DNA of 64,000 bases from the NCBI GenBank assembly GCA_902634885.1, contig CACPLR010000002.1:95543-159542 (forward strand), read 5' to 3'. The notes under the pieces were generated by a model. That model searched no databases and had not been told where the DNA came from. It worked only from the letters and a program-made list of their open reading frames with translations. The first letter of the stretch is position 1. Each line of letters starts with the position of its first letter. This DNA is from an uncultured Pelagibacteraceae bacterium. GTDB taxonomy: Bacteria; Pseudomonadota; Alphaproteobacteria; Pelagibacterales; Pelagibacteraceae. Below, piece after piece: positions 18,539 through 26,662 of the stretch. A program made the translations under genes and the position numbers.

Positions 18539-19801
18539 TTATCCTAATTTAATGTTATCAACTCCAACTAATTTATTATAAACCCAGTAAACTACTAAAA
18601 CACCTGTCAGCAACATTAGTCCCATTGCAGATGCAAAACTCCAATCTAATGTTGTCTTCATGTGATAGGCAATTTGGTTACTAATCAGTGTTCCAGAGGC
18701 TCCTCCAACTAATGCAGGGGTTATGTAATAACCAATTGCAAGAATAAATACTAATAAGCAACCAGCTCCAATACCTGGAATAGTTAATGGAAAGTATATT
18801 TTCCAAAAAGCAATAAACGGAGTTCCACCTAATGATTTGCCAGCTCTCATCAAGCTTGGTGAAATTGTTTTCATAACGCTATAAAGAGGAAGCACCATAA
18901 ATGGCAATAAAATCTGGGTCATTGCAACGTAAGTACCTACTTTATTATACATCATCTCCGGCCTGTTATCGTCCGCAACAAGTCCTATCATTACAAAGAA
19001 ATCATTAACAATCCCCTGCTGTTGCAATAAAATCATCCAACTTGCAGTTCTTACCAGCAATGAAGTCCAGAACGGCAACAAAACACAAATCATCAAAAGG
19101 TTGCTGTACTTCATAGGAAGTGTTGCAAGCAGATGTGCAATTGGATATCCCATTAAAAAACTGAATAAAGTAACAAAGAAAGCAATTTCTAAAGTCCTTA
19201 ACCATAAAATTCGATGAATTCTTCTGTCCTCCTCAACCTGCATGATATTTCCATCAGGACCATAATACATATCCATTCCTTTCAGATATTTTGCAGTTGT
19301 GTAAGGGGGTGCTGTTCTTTTTATCGCCTGCCAATATTCAACATCTCTCCATCTTTTGTGAACTTTCATTATTTGTTCTTTAATACTTTGCCCCTCGTCA
19401 ATTTTATTTCTTTGAACTTGTCTAAATAGTTTTTTAATAATCGAATTAAATCCATTTTTTTCTTTATTTAATCTTTGGGCTAACTTTCCATGTTCTTTAT
19501 TTTGAACTAAGATTTTAAAGTCTGAGTAAAATCCTGCGAAAACTTCCTCTGGGGGCATTTCTTTACCATCCCATTTTTCCATGGCAGTAAATGTTTTAGG
19601 TAACATGTTTGTTACCATCTTATCGTCTATGCTTCTCATAAACATATCACCAATGGGAAGTATGTAAGTAATAATTAAAAATAGTAATAATGGTACTACT
19701 AATAAAAAAGCTTTTATTTTATTTTTTCTTTCAGCTTTTTTCAAACTTACTGAAAGAGGTATACCATCTGTCGTTAAAATTTGTTGCGTTTCGCTACTCA
19801 T
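18539..19801 (-). CDS. ABC transporter permease, PotB-type with large periplasmic insert
   Basis: 420 residues, about 120 longer than E. coli PotB. A first helix at about 30-50 is followed by some 150 hydrophilic residues (charged, predicted periplasmic, including KKLFRQVQRNKIDEG) before the remaining five helices start near 205. The EAA-loop is MRAGKSLGGTPFIAFWKIYFPL near 318. Such long-loop PotB homologues are common in alphaproteobacteria. The gene starts just past a terminator hairpin that separates it from the binding-protein gene, and the start codon lies directly next to the T-run. Confidence 0.88.
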   Translation of the reverse strand: MSSETQQILTTDGIPLSVSLKKAERKNKIKAFLLVVPLLLFLIITYILPIGDMFMRSIDDKMVTNMLPKTFTAMEKWDGKEMPPEEVFAGFYSDFKILVQNKEHGKLAQRLNKEKNGFNSIIKKLFRQVQRNKIDEGQSIKEQIMKVHKRWRDVEYWQAIKRTAPPYTTAKYLKGMDMYYGPDGNIMQVEEDRRIHRILWLRTLEIAFFVTLFSFLMGYPIAHLLATLPMKYSNLLMICVLLPFWTSLLVRTASWMILLQQQGIVNDFFVMIGLVADDNRPEMMYNKVGTYVAMTQILLPFMVLPLYSVMKTISPSLMRAGKSLGGTPFIAFWKIYFPLTIPGIGAGCLLVFILAIGYYITPALVGGASGTLISNQIAYHMKTTLDWSFASAMGLMLLTGVLVVYWVYNKLVGVDNIKLG

Positions 19802-19831
19802 AAAAAAAAGGGCGGCTATTAAACCGCCCTT
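19802..19831 (-). terminator. Intrinsic terminator/attenuator between binding protein and permease genes
   Basis: On the minus strand AAGGGCGG-loop-CCGCCCTT forms a perfect 8-bp GC-rich stem (19824-19831 with 19808-19815) with an 8-nt loop, followed at once by a run of T (complement of 19802-19809). It lies after the PotD-type stop and its T-run touches the ATG of the PotB-type gene. Partial termination here would give more binding protein than permease. Confidence 0.85.
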
Positions 19832-19865
19832 AAATATATATCTTATTTTTCTTTAAATTAAATTT

Positions 19866-20984
19866 TTAATTTAAAGTTGCTTTCATTGCTTCCCATTTTT
19901 CACCAATCTCAGTGCCATTATCAGCCCAATAGAAAGGGTCAACTAGGAAGTAATTTTTAGTGTTAGAAGGAGCTGTTGGCATTTGAGGCATCATTTCTGT
20001 TTTGCCATCTTTGTACCAAGGCTCACCAGCTTTAATTATTTCAAGCGATGATTTTCTCCAAGGAGCATATGCAATATACTTAGCACTTCCAGCTAACATT
20101 TCAGTGTTAGTCATCATTGCTAAAGCTTTCTTAGCATTCGCTTCATCTGGACCACCTTTAACAAGTGCGAAATATTCATAGTCAAGACCTTGACCATCCC
20201 ATACTTGTTTGATCGGTGCACCTTCACCTATTTCAGCATTAAAAAATCTTCCGTTCCAGCCAGTTGCCATTACTACTTCACCTGAAACCAATAATTCTGG
20301 TGGTTGAGCACCAGCAGACCAAAATACACATCCTCCGTTTGGATCTGTGCAAAGTTTTTTGATCTTATTCATTGCTCTTTCAACTCCACCATCTTGCTCA
20401 AGTCTTTTGTAGATTAGCTCTCCACCTTTACCCATTTTTACACCATCAGCAGCTAAAGCAATCTCTAAATTTGTTAAAGCGCTTGTATAAATAGCTCTTT
20501 TGCCTGGGAATTTTTTTGTATTAAAGAAATCTTTAATAGTCTTTGGAGTACCTTTAACATTCTCAGTGTTATAAGCATAGTTCCACGAATATAAAATATT
20601 TCCTACAGCACATTTACTAGGCATGCCTGTGAAGAAATCTTCACTTGCAGGTGTTCCATCTGGAGCAGCTGGGAAATCTTTGTCAAAATCGAATTCAACA
20701 AATAAACCTTCGTCACATCCGTTAATAGTATCGAATGCAAATAAGTCTATAATATCCCAAGTAATTGCTCCTGCTTCTTTTTGAGCTTTAATTTCAGATA
20801 ATCCACCTGAGTAGTCTACCCAGTTAATATCAATGCCCAATTTTTTAGCAGTAGGATCACCATACCCTAACTTTTGAGACTCAGTATAAGCTCCACCCCA
20901 TGATGCAACCGTTACTGCATAAGAAGATGTAGTTACTGAGAGAACAAAAGAAAGCGCAAGTAATAATTTACTTAGTTTTTTCAT
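19866..20984 (-). CDS. ABC transporter substrate-binding protein, PotD/PotF-type
   Basis: 372 residues with a Sec signal peptide (LLLALSFVLSVTTSSYA). The mature start VTVASWGGAYTESQK and the WDIIDLFAFD segment near 77 are typical of the spermidine/putrescine-type periplasmic binding proteins. The start is set by a strong Shine-Dalgarno GGAGG at 20989-20993, unusual in this window and in line with high expression. Acidic residues in the cleft would suit a cationic ligand. It is flanked by hairpins on both sides, so it may form the most abundant transcript of the operon. Ligand not determined. Confidence 0.9.
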   Translation of the reverse strand: MKKLSKLLLALSFVLSVTTSSYAVTVASWGGAYTESQKLGYGDPTAKKLGIDINWVDYSGGLSEIKAQKEAGAITWDIIDLFAFDTINGCDEGLFVEFDFDKDFPAAPDGTPASEDFFTGMPSKCAVGNILYSWNYAYNTENVKGTPKTIKDFFNTKKFPGKRAIYTSALTNLEIALAADGVKMGKGGELIYKRLEQDGGVERAMNKIKKLCTDPNGGCVFWSAGAQPPELLVSGEVVMATGWNGRFFNAEIGEGAPIKQVWDGQGLDYEYFALVKGGPDEANAKKALAMMTNTEMLAGSAKYIAYAPWRKSSLEIIKAGEPWYKDGKTEMMPQMPTAPSNTKNYFLVDPFYWADNGTEIGEKWEAMKATLN

Positions 20985-21092
20985 TTTTCCTCCGTTTAAA
21001 CGTTAATATAAATTAATTTATATAACCAAAATTACAACAAATAGGGCTGTTGAAGTCAACAGCTCATTTTTACAATATATATAAAGTGAAAG
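20985..21092 (-). promoter_or_regulatory. Spacer with hairpin between PotA-type and PotD-type genes
   Basis: A 7-bp stem GCTGTTG/CAACAGC (21046-21052 with 21057-21063) can extend by a G-T and a G-C pair outward. Read on the minus strand it is followed by a T-rich stretch, so it can act as a weak terminator after the PotA-type gene. The part from 20994 to 21040 is very AT-rich, holds the palindrome GTTTAAAC (20994-21001) next to the Shine-Dalgarno, and probably contains a separate promoter for the binding-protein gene, though no clean -35/-10 pair stands out. Confidence 0.5.
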
Positions 21093-22178
21093 TTATTTTG
21101 GATCTAATGCTCTAGCATCTTGGCTATTCCAGCCAATATTAATTTTATTGCCAAGTTTAATATCTAAATTTTTTGAACTGTTTGGAACTTTTAAAATAAA
21201 TTCAGAATTACCTAATAAATTTAATCTTACTCTTGTGTGGTCACCATGATAAATTACTTCTTCAATAGTTCCGGCATGATTATTATCCATTTTATTTTCA
21301 GGATTTATTAAAGCTCTTTCTGGTCTTATTGAAACTGTTGTTCTTTCACCTTTTGATTTTACTGAAATTGGATTTGCAAGTATTTCTCCGTGGCTTAATT
21401 TTACTTTACATGATCCATTTGATAGATCGACAACTTCTCCACCAAATGTATTATTTTCTCCAATAAATTCTGCGACAAAAGAATTTACTGGTTCTTCATA
21501 TAACTTATCTGGTGATGATAATTGTTGAACTTTTCCATCGTTAAAAACTGCAATTCGATTTGACATTGTTAAAGCTTCGCTTTGATCATGTGTAACATAT
21601 ACAACTGTTACGCCTATACTTTCATGAATATGCTTAATTTCATATTGCATACTTTCTCTCAAATTTTTATCTAACGCACCTAATGGTTCATCCATTAAAA
21701 CAACAGCTGGATCAAAAACTAATGCTCTTGCAACAGCAACTCTTTGTTGCTGACCTCCTGAGAGCTGTGCAGGCATTCTATTTTCAAATCCAGATAGCGA
21801 AACCATTGATAAAGCTTTGTCGACTTTTTTATCTATATCGTCTTTAGAAATTTTTCTAACTTTTAGTGGGAATGCTAAATTTTCATAAACCGTCATATGC
21901 GGAAATAATGCATAATTTTGAAATACCATTCCTATGCCTCTTTTATGTGGAGGAATATTGGAAATTGGATTAGCGTCTAAATAAATTTCACCGTTAGTTG
22001 GAGTTTCAAATCCTGCTAACATCATAAGACATGTTGTTTTACCTGAACCAGAAGGCCCGAGCATCGTAATAAATTCTCCTTCAGCAATATCTAAATTAAG
22101 ATCTTTGACAACTAAAACTTTACCATCGTAACTTTTATCTACTTTATCGAACTTAACGAATTCTTGGTTTTTAGACAT
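21093..22178 (-). CDS. ABC transporter ATP-binding protein, PotA-type
   Basis: 361 residues. Walker A GPSGSGKTT at 41-49, signature LSGGQQQRVAVARAL from 139, Walker B VVLMDEPLGALD near 158, and a C-terminal TOBE regulatory domain after about 240 (VSIRPERALI). This is the energising subunit of a CUT1/Pot-type importer formed with the two permeases and binding protein that follow. It starts 44 bp after the DoeA-like gene on the same strand, which suggests one transcript for hydrolase and transporter. Confidence 0.92.
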   Translation of the reverse strand: MSKNQEFVKFDKVDKSYDGKVLVVKDLNLDIAEGEFITMLGPSGSGKTTCLMMLAGFETPTNGEIYLDANPISNIPPHKRGIGMVFQNYALFPHMTVYENLAFPLKVRKISKDDIDKKVDKALSMVSLSGFENRMPAQLSGGQQQRVAVARALVFDPAVVLMDEPLGALDKNLRESMQYEIKHIHESIGVTVVYVTHDQSEALTMSNRIAVFNDGKVQQLSSPDKLYEEPVNSFVAEFIGENNTFGGEVVDLSNGSCKVKLSHGEILANPISVKSKGERTTVSIRPERALINPENKMDNNHAGTIEEVIYHGDHTRVRLNLLGNSEFILKVPNSSKNLDIKLGNKINIGWNSQDARALDPK

Positions 22179-22222
22179 GAGCAGGATTTAAAACACTTGT
22201 AGGTATGATTTTCAATAGCTAA

Positions 22223-23392
22223 TTAACTCTTTATATGTAGCTCTTTTGGAAAATTGCAGAATAATTCAGAACCATTCTCCGTAACTCTTATTGACTCTGA
22301 TGCTTCAACACCCCAATCACCAAACTGCATTACAGCAATCATATGAAAACAAACATTTGGCTCAAGAACTGTCATATCACCTTTATATATATTTAATGTA
22401 TGTTCTCCCCAATCAGGTGGATAACCAATTCCAATTGAGTAACCAGTTCTAGATTTCTTTTCTATTCCATATTTGTCTAATACTTTCCAAAATTTTTGTG
22501 CAACATCATCTGCAGTGTTTCCTGGTTTTATAACGCTTATGCCTGCATTCAACGCCTCTATTGTTTTATTCATTGTATCAATTTTTAATTGATTAGGTTT
22601 TCCAAGTAATACCGTTCTTGCCATAGGGGCATGGTATCTTTTATAAACACCAGATAATTCAACAATTGTTGCTTCCCCTTCTACAAATTTATCTTGAGTT
22701 GCAGTCAAATGTGAAGCTGAAGTTCCTTTTCCAGTTGGAAGTAAAGTTGCAATACTTGAATATTCACCACCAAACTCCTCTGTTCCATAAAATAAAGTTT
22801 TTTGTATTTCACCAACAGCATCGCATTGCCTTACTCCTGGTTTTATAACTTCCATTGCTGTTTTCATACCTAGTTCTGATATTTTAGCAGCTGATTTCAT
22901 AAAATTAATTTCGGTATCAGATTTTACTAACCTTGCCCAATTTACTAATCTATCGCTGTCTTTAATTTTAGCGTTGGGTAATCCTTGTTTTAATTTTTCG
23001 TAACAGAACGCTGTGAAATAGTGGGCATCCATTTCAACTCCAATAGAAAGTTTATCCCAATTTTTCTCTTTAATTATTTCTACTAAATTATCGTAAGGAT
23101 GTTTTGGCCATTTATGAATATAATTTTCATCATAAACTAATACACTTTCATTTTTTAAATATGTCTTTATGTAAGCTCCTCCAGCATCTTGGGCTCTAAC
23201 AAAACACAAAGGTTCTTCTGCATCTATGTGCACGATTGCACATTGGGCATAGTAAAAAGACCAAGCATCATAACCTGTTAAATAATTCATATTATTGGTA
23301 TCATGAGAAATTAAAAGATCGATACCTTTTTCTTGCATCATCTTTTTAACTTTATCGAATCTTTGTTTGTATTCTTCTTTTGAAAAGAGCAT
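22223..23392 (-). CDS. doeA: Creatinase-type M24 hydrolase, ectoine hydrolase-like (DoeA/EutD)
   Basis: 389 residues, pita-bread fold. The N-terminal domain has MNYLTGYDAWSFYYAQ near 50, close to the ectoine-hydrolase version of this motif. In the C-terminal domain the metal-binding Asp pair of true M24 aminopeptidases is missing: the segment reads VELSGVYKRYHAPMARTV, the metal-free form shared by creatinase and DoeA/EutD. Known DoeA opens the ectoine ring to N-acetyl-diaminobutyrate. The gene ends 44 bp before potA-type and begins directly beside a EutA-like gene, the pairing found in ectoine utilisation clusters. A creatine- or proline-derived substrate remains possible. Confidence 0.7.
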   Translation of the reverse strand: MLFSKEEYKQRFDKVKKMMQEKGIDLLISHDTNNMNYLTGYDAWSFYYAQCAIVHIDAEEPLCFVRAQDAGGAYIKTYLKNESVLVYDENYIHKWPKHPYDNLVEIIKEKNWDKLSIGVEMDAHYFTAFCYEKLKQGLPNAKIKDSDRLVNWARLVKSDTEINFMKSAAKISELGMKTAMEVIKPGVRQCDAVGEIQKTLFYGTEEFGGEYSSIATLLPTGKGTSASHLTATQDKFVEGEATIVELSGVYKRYHAPMARTVLLGKPNQLKIDTMNKTIEALNAGISVIKPGNTADDVAQKFWKVLDKYGIEKKSRTGYSIGIGYPPDWGEHTLNIYKGDMTVLEPNVCFHMIAVMQFGDWGVEASESIRVTENGSELFCNFPKELHIKS

Positions 23393-24139
23393 CTAATTAG
23401 TTTGAAATAATTTTCCAAACCCCTCTACTGAATTATTTTTTTTGATTTGAACTAAGGTGTCCCAAATCAAAGCCTGGTTGCTTGATAACACAGTAGTTTG
23501 TAAATTTTTTTCTAATTTATCAATTATTGGTAAAACAGGTAAGGCGGTGCAAGACACAAATAATGCATCTGCTCCATTAAGATCTAATTTAGATAAAACA
23601 TCATAGAGATAATTTTGATCAACTTTGCCTATGTCATAATCTGCTTCAATATCAAAATAAGAGTTTGAAGTAATTTCAAATCCTTCAGATTTAAAATATT
23701 CCACAACTTCATTGTTAAGTTTTTTGCTATAGGGTGTAAAAATACAAAGTTTTTTAATATTCAATTTTTTTAATGCTTTAATAGCTGCAGTACTAGGTGT
23801 TGTAACCTCAGCCATTGGTTTTGCAACCTTTACCTTTTGCTTTATGGAATTATATCCTGCTGCAATAGTACCAGAAGTGCACCCATAAACTACACAATCG
23901 ATATCTTGTTCAGGTAAAATATCCTTTGTAACCTCGGTTACTTTATTAGACATTTTAATTAGATTTTCTTTTGTAAGTGGATTGTAACATTCAATACGAT
24001 TAACAAAGAAATCAATTTCTCGATCTTTAATTACATTTATGAAATCTCTCTCAATCATAAAATCACTTGCGAGTGCAATTAGACCAACTCTTGGGTTTGA
24101 TTTGGTAATGTACTTTGGTTCTATTTTTGTTGAATTCAT
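23393..24139 (-). CDS. eutA: Asp/Glu racemase-superfamily protein, EutA-like
   Basis: 248 residues. The two catalytic cysteines of the aspartate/glutamate racemase, maleate isomerase and arylmalonate decarboxylase superfamily are present at C87 (YGCTSG) and C197 (VSCTAL). The start RVGLIALASDFMIERDF and NRIECYNPLT resemble EutA of ectoine/hydroxyectoine utilisation clusters, where it is thought to racemise or isomerise an intermediate. It is the first gene of the minus-strand set and lies immediately next to the DoeA-like gene. Maleate cis-trans isomerase is the main alternative. Confidence 0.68.
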   Translation of the reverse strand: MNSTKIEPKYITKSNPRVGLIALASDFMIERDFINVIKDREIDFFVNRIECYNPLTKENLIKMSNKVTEVTKDILPEQDIDCVVYGCTSGTIAAGYNSIKQKVKVAKPMAEVTTPSTAAIKALKKLNIKKLCIFTPYSKKLNNEVVEYFKSEGFEITSNSYFDIEADYDIGKVDQNYLYDVLSKLDLNGADALFVSCTALPVLPIIDKLEKNLQTTVLSSNQALIWDTLVQIKKNNSVEGFGKLFQTN

Positions 24140-24197
24140 ATTTTAAAAGGTGAATATACCATAAGTTCTTTAATTATCATTAATATTAAAAAACTCT

Positions 24198-25058
24198 ATG
24201 AATTTAAAAGATACTCTAGTTGCATCTCTAGTACCAATTTTTTTAGGCTTTGGTTTTGTAATTGCTAAACCAGCATTTGAATCTTTTCCCCCAATATTAT
24301 TAATGGGAATAAGATTTATATTTGCATCTTCGATTTTAATTTGGTGGTTTCCAATACCAAAAGGATATTTAAAAAAAATATTTATAGCTTCTTTTATCGC
24401 TAATACTCTGCAATACAGTATCACTTATACTGGTCTTAATTATATTGATGCATCTGCTGCTGTGCTGTTGGTTCAAACAGAAGTCCCATTTGGTGTTATT
24501 TTTGCTTATTTTATGCTCAAAGAAAAACCAACTGTTAGAGCAATAGTTGGAATTGGAATTGCGTTTATTGGGGTTTACATTTTAACAGGATCTCCAAATC
24601 TAGATGGAAAATATTTTGGTATAGGATTAACAATTTTAGGTTCAGCAATATGGGCACTGGGTCAAGTTATTGTCAAACCGTTAAGTAAAGAAATTAATCC
24701 ATTAGCACTAGTAGCCTGGCTTGCATTATTTTCGGGCCCGACTTTAATTTTTTTATCAACAATAATTGAGGGGAATACTATCAATCATTTAACAACAGCT
24801 AAATTTAATCATTGGATGATTGCATTTTATATTGGTTTTATCATGCAACCAGTAACTTATGGTTGTTTCTACTACGTATTAAAAAATAATCCGTTGTACA
24901 AAGTTCTTCCAATTGTGACTATGGGTATTCCACCAACTGGTTTGCTTGCAGCAATTTTCCTGCTTGGTGAAAAGCCAACAACAGAACTATTTATAGGCGG
25001 AACTGTTATAATTTTTGGAGTAATAATGATTTTATATAAAAAGAAAGGTGAGGTTTAA
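24198..25058 (+). CDS. EamA/DMT-family transporter
   Basis: 286 residues with about ten hydrophobic helices in two EamA halves (first around 6-125, second around 140-280). GFGFVIAKPAFESFPPILLMGIRF and the repeated GIAFIGVYILTG are typical. Drug/metabolite transporters move amino acids or other small metabolites; direction and substrate cannot be read. It is divergent from the EutA-like gene (58 bp) and is 2 bp upstream of the dehydrogenase gene, so it probably serves the same pathway as that enzyme. Confidence 0.87.
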   Translation: MNLKDTLVASLVPIFLGFGFVIAKPAFESFPPILLMGIRFIFASSILIWWFPIPKGYLKKIFIASFIANTLQYSITYTGLNYIDASAAVLLVQTEVPFGVIFAYFMLKEKPTVRAIVGIGIAFIGVYILTGSPNLDGKYFGIGLTILGSAIWALGQVIVKPLSKEINPLALVAWLALFSGPTLIFLSTIIEGNTINHLTTAKFNHWMIAFYIGFIMQPVTYGCFYYVLKNNPLYKVLPIVTMGIPPTGLLAAIFLLGEKPTTELFIGGTVIIFGVIMILYKKKGEV

Positions 25059-25060
25059 TT

Positions 25061-26002
25061 ATGAAGGTAGGTTTTATTGGTTTAGGAAATGTTGGGGGGA
25101 AACTTGCTGGAAGTTTGTTAAGAAATAAATTCGATTTAACAGTTAGAGATTTAGACGAAAATTTAACAAAACCTTTTGTTGAGCAAGGAGCTAAGTTTGC
25201 AAATACCGCTAAAGAACTAGCAGAAAAAGTTGATTTAATTATAACTTGTTTGCCGTCACCAGAAATATGCTCAGAAGTTATGGAGGGAAGTGATGGGATT
25301 TTAAATGGATTATCTGAAAATAAAATTTGGCTAGAAATGAGCACCACTGATGAGGCTGAAGTAAAAAGATTAGGACAAAAAGTAAATGAGAAAAAAGCTA
25401 TTCCTTTAGATGGTCCTGTAAGTGGTGGATGTCATAGGGCAGCAACTGGAAATATTGCTATATTTGTTGGGGGAGAAAGAGAAGCTTTTAATAAAATATT
25501 ACCTGCCTTAACTGTAATGGGTAGAAAAATTTTACATACCGGCGAACTTGGCAGTGCATCTGTTTTAAAAGTAATTACAAATTATTTGGCATCTGTCCAT
25601 TTGGTTGCGTTAGGTGAGGCATGGACTGTTGCTAAAAAATCAAATTTAGATTTAACAAAAGCATATAAAGGTATAGCAGTTTCATCTGGCAATTCTTTTG
25701 TTCATGAAACCGAAAGCCAGGTAATTTTAAATGGCTCCTATAATATAAATTTTACAATGGATCTTGTTTTAAAAGATACGGGTTTATTTGATGAGTTAGC
25801 AAATAAACTAAATGCTTCTTTAGAAATTTCTCCAAAGATAGTTGATATATTTAAAGATGGGCAAAAAAAATATGGTTCTAGAGCTTGGTCATCTATGATT
25901 GTGAAAAGAATGGAAGATATAAATCAAATAAACTTTAGAGCTGAGGGATTTCCAAAAGAATTGGTGGATAATGAGCCTGAGAAAAGAGGTCATGAAATAT
26001 AA
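25061..26002 (+). CDS. 3-hydroxyisobutyrate dehydrogenase-family NAD(P)-dependent oxidoreductase
   Basis: 313 residues. The Rossmann motif GFIGLGNVGGKLAGSLL is at the N-terminus, DGPVSGGCHRAATGNIAIFVGG near 118 is the substrate-binding signature, and LKVITNYLASVHLVALGEA near 168 carries the catalytic Lys. Family enzymes oxidise beta-hydroxy acids (3-hydroxyisobutyrate, tartronate semialdehyde reductase in reverse, sulfolactaldehyde and others). It sits 2 bp after the DMT transporter gene and 18 bp before the GDPD gene. The exact substrate is unknown. Confidence 0.85.
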   Translation: MKVGFIGLGNVGGKLAGSLLRNKFDLTVRDLDENLTKPFVEQGAKFANTAKELAEKVDLIITCLPSPEICSEVMEGSDGILNGLSENKIWLEMSTTDEAEVKRLGQKVNEKKAIPLDGPVSGGCHRAATGNIAIFVGGEREAFNKILPALTVMGRKILHTGELGSASVLKVITNYLASVHLVALGEAWTVAKKSNLDLTKAYKGIAVSSGNSFVHETESQVILNGSYNINFTMDLVLKDTGLFDELANKLNASLEISPKIVDIFKDGQKKYGSRAWSSMIVKRMEDINQINFRAEGFPKELVDNEPEKRGHEI

Positions 26003-26020
26003 ATTCTTTATATTCGATTT

Positions 26021-26662
26021 ATGCATCTAATTCATAGAGGAATTGTCAGTAAAAAATATCACGAAAACCTTCTCAAATCTTTTGAACAATCTTTTAAAAA
26101 AGGTTTTGGAATTGAAACAGACATTCATGCAACAAAAGATAATGAGTTTATTTGTTTTCATGATTTTACTCTAACAAGGATATTTAAAAGAAAAGAAAGT
26201 GTAAAAAGCTTAAGCTATTTGCAGATAAAAAATATCAGCGAAAAACAAAGAAAACCTGTTCCAACTCTTAAAAACCTCTTAAAAAGCTCTAAAAATAAAT
26301 ACTTTTTATTCATTGAGATAAAACCAACTTTTTCGATTAAGCAAATAAAGAAACTATTAAATGAAACTAAAAAATATAAAAAATGTGTATTCATTTCATT
26401 CAAACATAAAAATATTTTTAATATTTTAAAATTAAATAAAAAAACTAAAGTAGGTTTATCATTTTCTCCACCAAATAGTGTTCGATCAATAATTCAAAAA
26501 TCAAAAAACAAAAAAATTGATTGCTTAATTTTAGATAAATTCTATTTGAAAAATAAAAAAATAAATGAAATTAAATTAAATAAATATTTCTATACTATAA
26601 AGAAACGTTCGGAATTTAAAAAGTACTCTAAAGAAAATAATCTTATATTTGAAAATCTTTAA
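26021..26662 (+). CDS. Short glycerophosphodiester phosphodiesterase family protein
   Basis: 213 residues, short for GDPD enzymes (about 240-330). Start MHLIHRGIV has the catalytic His-Arg; GIETDIHATKDNEFICFHDFTLTRI gives the E-x-D metal ligands and the second catalytic His; FIEIKP near 95 adds the next metal-binding Glu. The C-terminal third is Lys/Asn-rich and degenerate, but the core is intact. It would split glycerophosphodiesters into glycerol-3-phosphate and an alcohol such as choline, which fits the quaternary-amine genes nearby. It overlaps the convergent dioxygenase gene by 4 bp. Confidence 0.75.
   Translation: MHLIHRGIVSKKYHENLLKSFEQSFKKGFGIETDIHATKDNEFICFHDFTLTRIFKRKESVKSLSYLQIKNISEKQRKPVPTLKNLLKSSKNKYFLFIEIKPTFSIKQIKKLLNETKKYKKCVFISFKHKNIFNILKLNKKTKVGLSFSPPNSVRSIIQKSKNKKIDCLILDKFYLKNKKINEIKLNKYFYTIKKRSEFKKYSKENNLIFENL

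Noticed and set aside
20994-21001. GTTTAAAC palindrome next to the binding-protein Shine-Dalgarno as an operator
   Set aside because: Only 8 bp and AT-rich; expected often by chance here, so only noted within the spacer entry.
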